Assembly (NCBI GenBank): GCA_021767885.1
Contig: JAASSM010000053.1
Span: 1 to 8,118 of the forward strand
Direction: 5' to 3'
DNA length: 8,118 nucleotides
From: a bacterium
GTDB taxonomy: Bacteria; Krumholzibacteriota; Krumholzibacteria; LZORAL124-64-63
The notes under the pieces are model-generated. The model was not told the DNA's origin, made no database searches, and worked only from the letters and a program-made list of their open reading frames with translations. A program made the translations under genes and the position numbers. This document shows positions 6,576-8,118 of the stretch, piece by piece; positions within the stretch are counted from its first letter, which is position 1; every line of letters starts with the position of its first letter.

Positions 6576-7715
6576 ATGCACGACGAGCCCATCAACCGCG
6601 ATTTCGAGGAAGAGAACGACCCCCAGCAGAGCGAGGAGTTCGCCCGCCTCCTCGAGCAGTCCGACGCCGGGACCGGCACCGCCGACCCCAGACCTGGCGA
6701 CCGCATCACCGGCCGCATCGTCCGCCTCGACGCCACCGAGGCGTTCGTGGACTTCGGCGGCCGGAGCGAGCTGCCCCTGTCGGTGGACGAGTTCCGCGGC
6801 GAGGACGGCGAGCTGACCGTCAAGGAAGGCGACGAGGTCACTGCTCAGGTCGTCAAGTCCGGCGACGGACTCGCCCTCTCCACCACCCTGGACCCGAGCG
6901 GGGCCGGCAAGGCCCAGGCCATGGCCATGCTCGAATCCGCCCGCGAGGCGGGCACGCCCGTCGAGGGGAAGATCACCGCCACCAACAAGGGCGGCTTCAC
7001 CGTGGACCTGGGTGGCCAGCGGGGTTTCTGCCCCTTCAGCCAGATGGATCTGCGTCGGGTGGAGGACCCCGAGCCGTTCGTGGGCACCAGCCAGCGCTTC
7101 CTGGTGCTGGAGATCTCGCCCGACGGCCGCAACATCGTGCTCTCGCGCCGCGCACTGCTGCAGCGCGAGCGCGACGAGAAGGCCTCCGCCACCCGCGACG
7201 CCCTCGGCCCCGGTGCGGTGTTCACCGGCACGGTGACCCGCCTGATGCCCTACGGCGCGTTCGTGGACATCGGCGGCGTGGAAGGGCTGGTGCACATCTC
7301 GCAGATCAGCCACGCGCGGATCTCCGATCCCACCGAGGTGCTGGCCGAGGGTCAGGACGTGCGCGTGGAGGTGGTCGAGATCCAGAACAAGGGCGAGGGC
7401 CGGCGCGAGCGCATCAGCCTGTCCATGAAGACCCTCGCGGACGACCCCTGGCCCGCCGAGGCCGGCGCCTTCGAGCCCGGCAACGACGTCACCGGCAAGG
7501 TCACCCGCCTGGTGGACTTCGGCGCCTTCGTGCAGCTGCGCCCCGGCATCGAGGGCCTGGTGCACATCAGCGAGCTGTCGGAGCGGCGCCTGCTCCACCC
7601 CCGCGAGGTGATCAACGAGGGCGACGAGATCACCGTCCGCGTGCTCGAGATCGACCTGAACCGGCGGCGGATCTCGCTCAGCCGGCGCCAGGCCGCCGAC
7701 TACGCCGGCGACTAG
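6576..7715 (+). CDS. S1 RNA-binding domain protein with four S1 repeats (ribosomal protein S1-like)
   Basis: 379 residues with four S1 (OB-fold) domains at about 40-104, 126-192, 213-285 and 302-372. Domains 3 and 4 carry the strongest signatures: PYGAFVDIGGVEGLVHISQIS (225-245) and FGAFVQLRPGIEGLVHISELS (315-335), each ending in an RISLS strand. Domains 1 and 2 are more divergent (AFVDFGGRSELPLS; GGFTVDLGGQRGFCPFSQM). The first 39 residues are acidic and probably disordered. Full S1 in E. coli has six domains and about 557 residues; four-domain proteins of 380-400 residues serve as S1-like proteins in other phyla, so this may bind mRNA on the 30S subunit or act as a general RNA-binding factor. 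The ATG at 6576 has AGGA 7 nt and AGGAG 14 nt upstream; an in-frame ATG at 6495 would add 27 residues without family resemblance. No tie to Fe-S assembly is visible. Confidence 0.88.
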   Translation: MHDEPINRDFEEENDPQQSEEFARLLEQSDAGTGTADPRPGDRITGRIVRLDATEAFVDFGGRSELPLSVDEFRGEDGELTVKEGDEVTAQVVKSGDGLALSTTLDPSGAGKAQAMAMLESAREAGTPVEGKITATNKGGFTVDLGGQRGFCPFSQMDLRRVEDPEPFVGTSQRFLVLEISPDGRNIVLSRRALLQRERDEKASATRDALGPGAVFTGTVTRLMPYGAFVDIGGVEGLVHISQISHARISDPTEVLAEGQDVRVEVVEIQNKGEGRRERISLSMKTLADDPWPAEAGAFEPGNDVTGKVTRLVDFGAFVQLRPGIEGLVHISELSERRLLHPREVINEGDEITVRVLEIDLNRRRISLSRRQAADYAGD

Positions 7716-7718
7716 CCC

Positions 7719-7742
7719 GGCCCGCGACCGCGGCGGCGGGCC
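7719..7742 (+). other. Short hairpin directly after the S1-protein stop codon
   Basis: GGCCCGC (7719-7725) pairs with GCGGGCC (7736-7742) around a 10-base loop. A competing pairing joins GCGACC (7724-7729) with GGTCGC (7747-7752). It stands just before the larger hairpin at 7759-7798 and may add to the 3'-end structure. No T-tract. Confidence 0.35.
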
Positions 7743-7758
7743 GCCTGGTCGCAGGAAC

Positions 7759-7798
7759 CACGACGGCGCCCCGGGGGTCCCCCGTGGGCGCCGTCGTG
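7759..7798. terminator. Long hairpin between convergent genes, candidate bidirectional terminator
   Basis: A 13-bp perfect stem (7759-7771 with 7786-7798) is topped by a further four to five pairs (7772-7776 with 7780-7784) after a single bulged base at 7785. It lies 43 nt after the S1-protein stop and 48 nt past the nadA stop, so it serves both converging transcripts. Neither side has a T-tract, which weakens the call as a classical intrinsic terminator, yet the length and position make a transcription-end role the best reading. Confidence 0.6.
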
Positions 7799-7821
7799 CC
7801 ATGGGCCGGCCACCGATCCCG

Positions 7822-7848
7822 GAGCGGCGGGACCCCGGACCGCCGCTC
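7822..7848 (-). other. Hairpin overlapping the nadA stop codon
   Basis: A 9-bp stem (7822-7830 with 7840-7848) around a 9-base loop begins within the nadA TGA (7849-7847). It would form at the 3' end of the nadA message, ahead of the larger hairpin at 7759-7798. No T-tract on the minus strand. Confidence 0.4.
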
Positions 7849-8118
7849 AGCGGCTCAGGTCCAGCATCCGCTGCAGCGGCACCAGCGCGCGGGCGGCCAC
7901 CTCCGGATCCACCACCACCTCCGGGCTGCGCTCGCGCATGCAGGCCAGCAGCTTGGCCGGCGTGTTCTTGCGCATGTGCGGGCAGAGGTTGCACGCGCAG
8001 GTCTCGTCGGCGCCCGGCGCGGGAATGAGCACCTTGTCGGGGTTCTCCTTCTGCATCTGGTGCAGGATCCCCGGCTCGGTGACCACGATGATCTCGCGGG
8101 CCGGGGTGCGGCGGGCGA
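7847..8118 (-). CDS. nadA: NadA, quinolinate synthase, C-terminal 89 residues (5' end outside the window)
   Basis: Quinolinate synthase condenses iminoaspartate with dihydroxyacetone phosphate to give quinolinate in de novo NAD synthesis and depends on an oxygen-sensitive [4Fe-4S] cluster. The visible end reads EIIVVTEPGILHQMQKENPDK, then a Cys-rich segment CACNLCPHMRKNT, then EVVVDPEVAARALVPLQRMLDL, all characteristic of NadA. The last Cys of CACNLC aligns with the third cluster ligand (Cys297 in E. coli); the other two ligands lie outside the window. The stop TGA is at 7849-7847. It is transcribed toward the S1-protein gene. Its need for a [4Fe-4S] cluster makes it a likely client of the SUF system, but the two are separated by rightward genes and are not in one operon. 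Confidence 0.95.
   Translation of the reverse strand, partial: ARRTPAREIIVVTEPGILHQMQKENPDKVLIPAPGADETCACNLCPHMRKNTPAKLLACMRERSPEVVVDPEVAARALVPLQRMLDLSR

Noticed and set aside
6555..7994. Long minus-strand open frame opposite the S1 gene and entering nadA out of frame
   Set aside because: Shadow of the S1-protein codons; it crosses the hairpin cluster and overlaps nadA in the wrong frame.
1..8118. CRISPR arrays, insertion sequences, tRNA genes or attachment sites
   Set aside because: I saw no regularly spaced repeats, transposase-like frames, terminal inverted repeats or tRNA-like cloverleaf sequence; gene content and base composition look uniform apart from the promoter core.

Overview
The window comes from a strongly GC-rich bacterial chromosome. 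Every gene reads as ordinary housekeeping sequence and I see no mobile element, CRISPR array, rRNA or tRNA. The phylum cannot be fixed from this sequence. An Rrf2-type regulator heading the suf operon is common in Gram-negative bacteria, whereas a Rieske ferredoxin inside a suf operon is something I associate with Actinobacteria.

Layout. Positions 1-5285, minus strand, hold one tight operon for iron-sulfur cluster assembly, transcribed right to left: Rrf2 regulator (5285-4764), sufC (4757-3987), sufB (3984-2569), sufD (2576-1269), a small Rieske [2Fe-2S] protein (1267-950) and sufS (945 to beyond the left edge, C-terminus missing). Junctions are 6, 2, -8, 1 and 4 nt, so translation is probably coupled. 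sufD starts with TTG and the Rieske gene with GTG, each behind a clear Shine-Dalgarno sequence. Positions 5286-5580 form a divergent intergenic region with an AT-rich core and two back-to-back promoters, each with a perfect TTGACA -35 box. The rightward promoter drives a ferredoxin-NADP reductase-like flavoprotein (5581-6396). After a GC-rich hairpin comes a four-domain S1 RNA-binding protein (6576-7715). The window closes with the C-terminal end of nadA (quinolinate synthase) on the minus strand, converging on the S1 gene across a cluster of strong hairpins.

How the genes fit. SufS supplies sulfur, SufBCD builds the cluster, and the cysteine-bearing Rrf2 protein probably senses cluster status and controls the operon. 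The Rieske protein and the divergent flavin reductase could form an NADPH-to-[2Fe-2S] electron path serving cluster assembly, but that is inference. NadA is itself a [4Fe-4S] enzyme. No SufE or SufU sulfur-transfer partner is visible, though the operon runs off the left edge. Most of the window is a recognisable SUF locus. The less ordinary points are the embedded Rieske gene, the C-x10-C-x5-C spacing in the regulator, the structured operon leader and the architecture of the divergent promoter.
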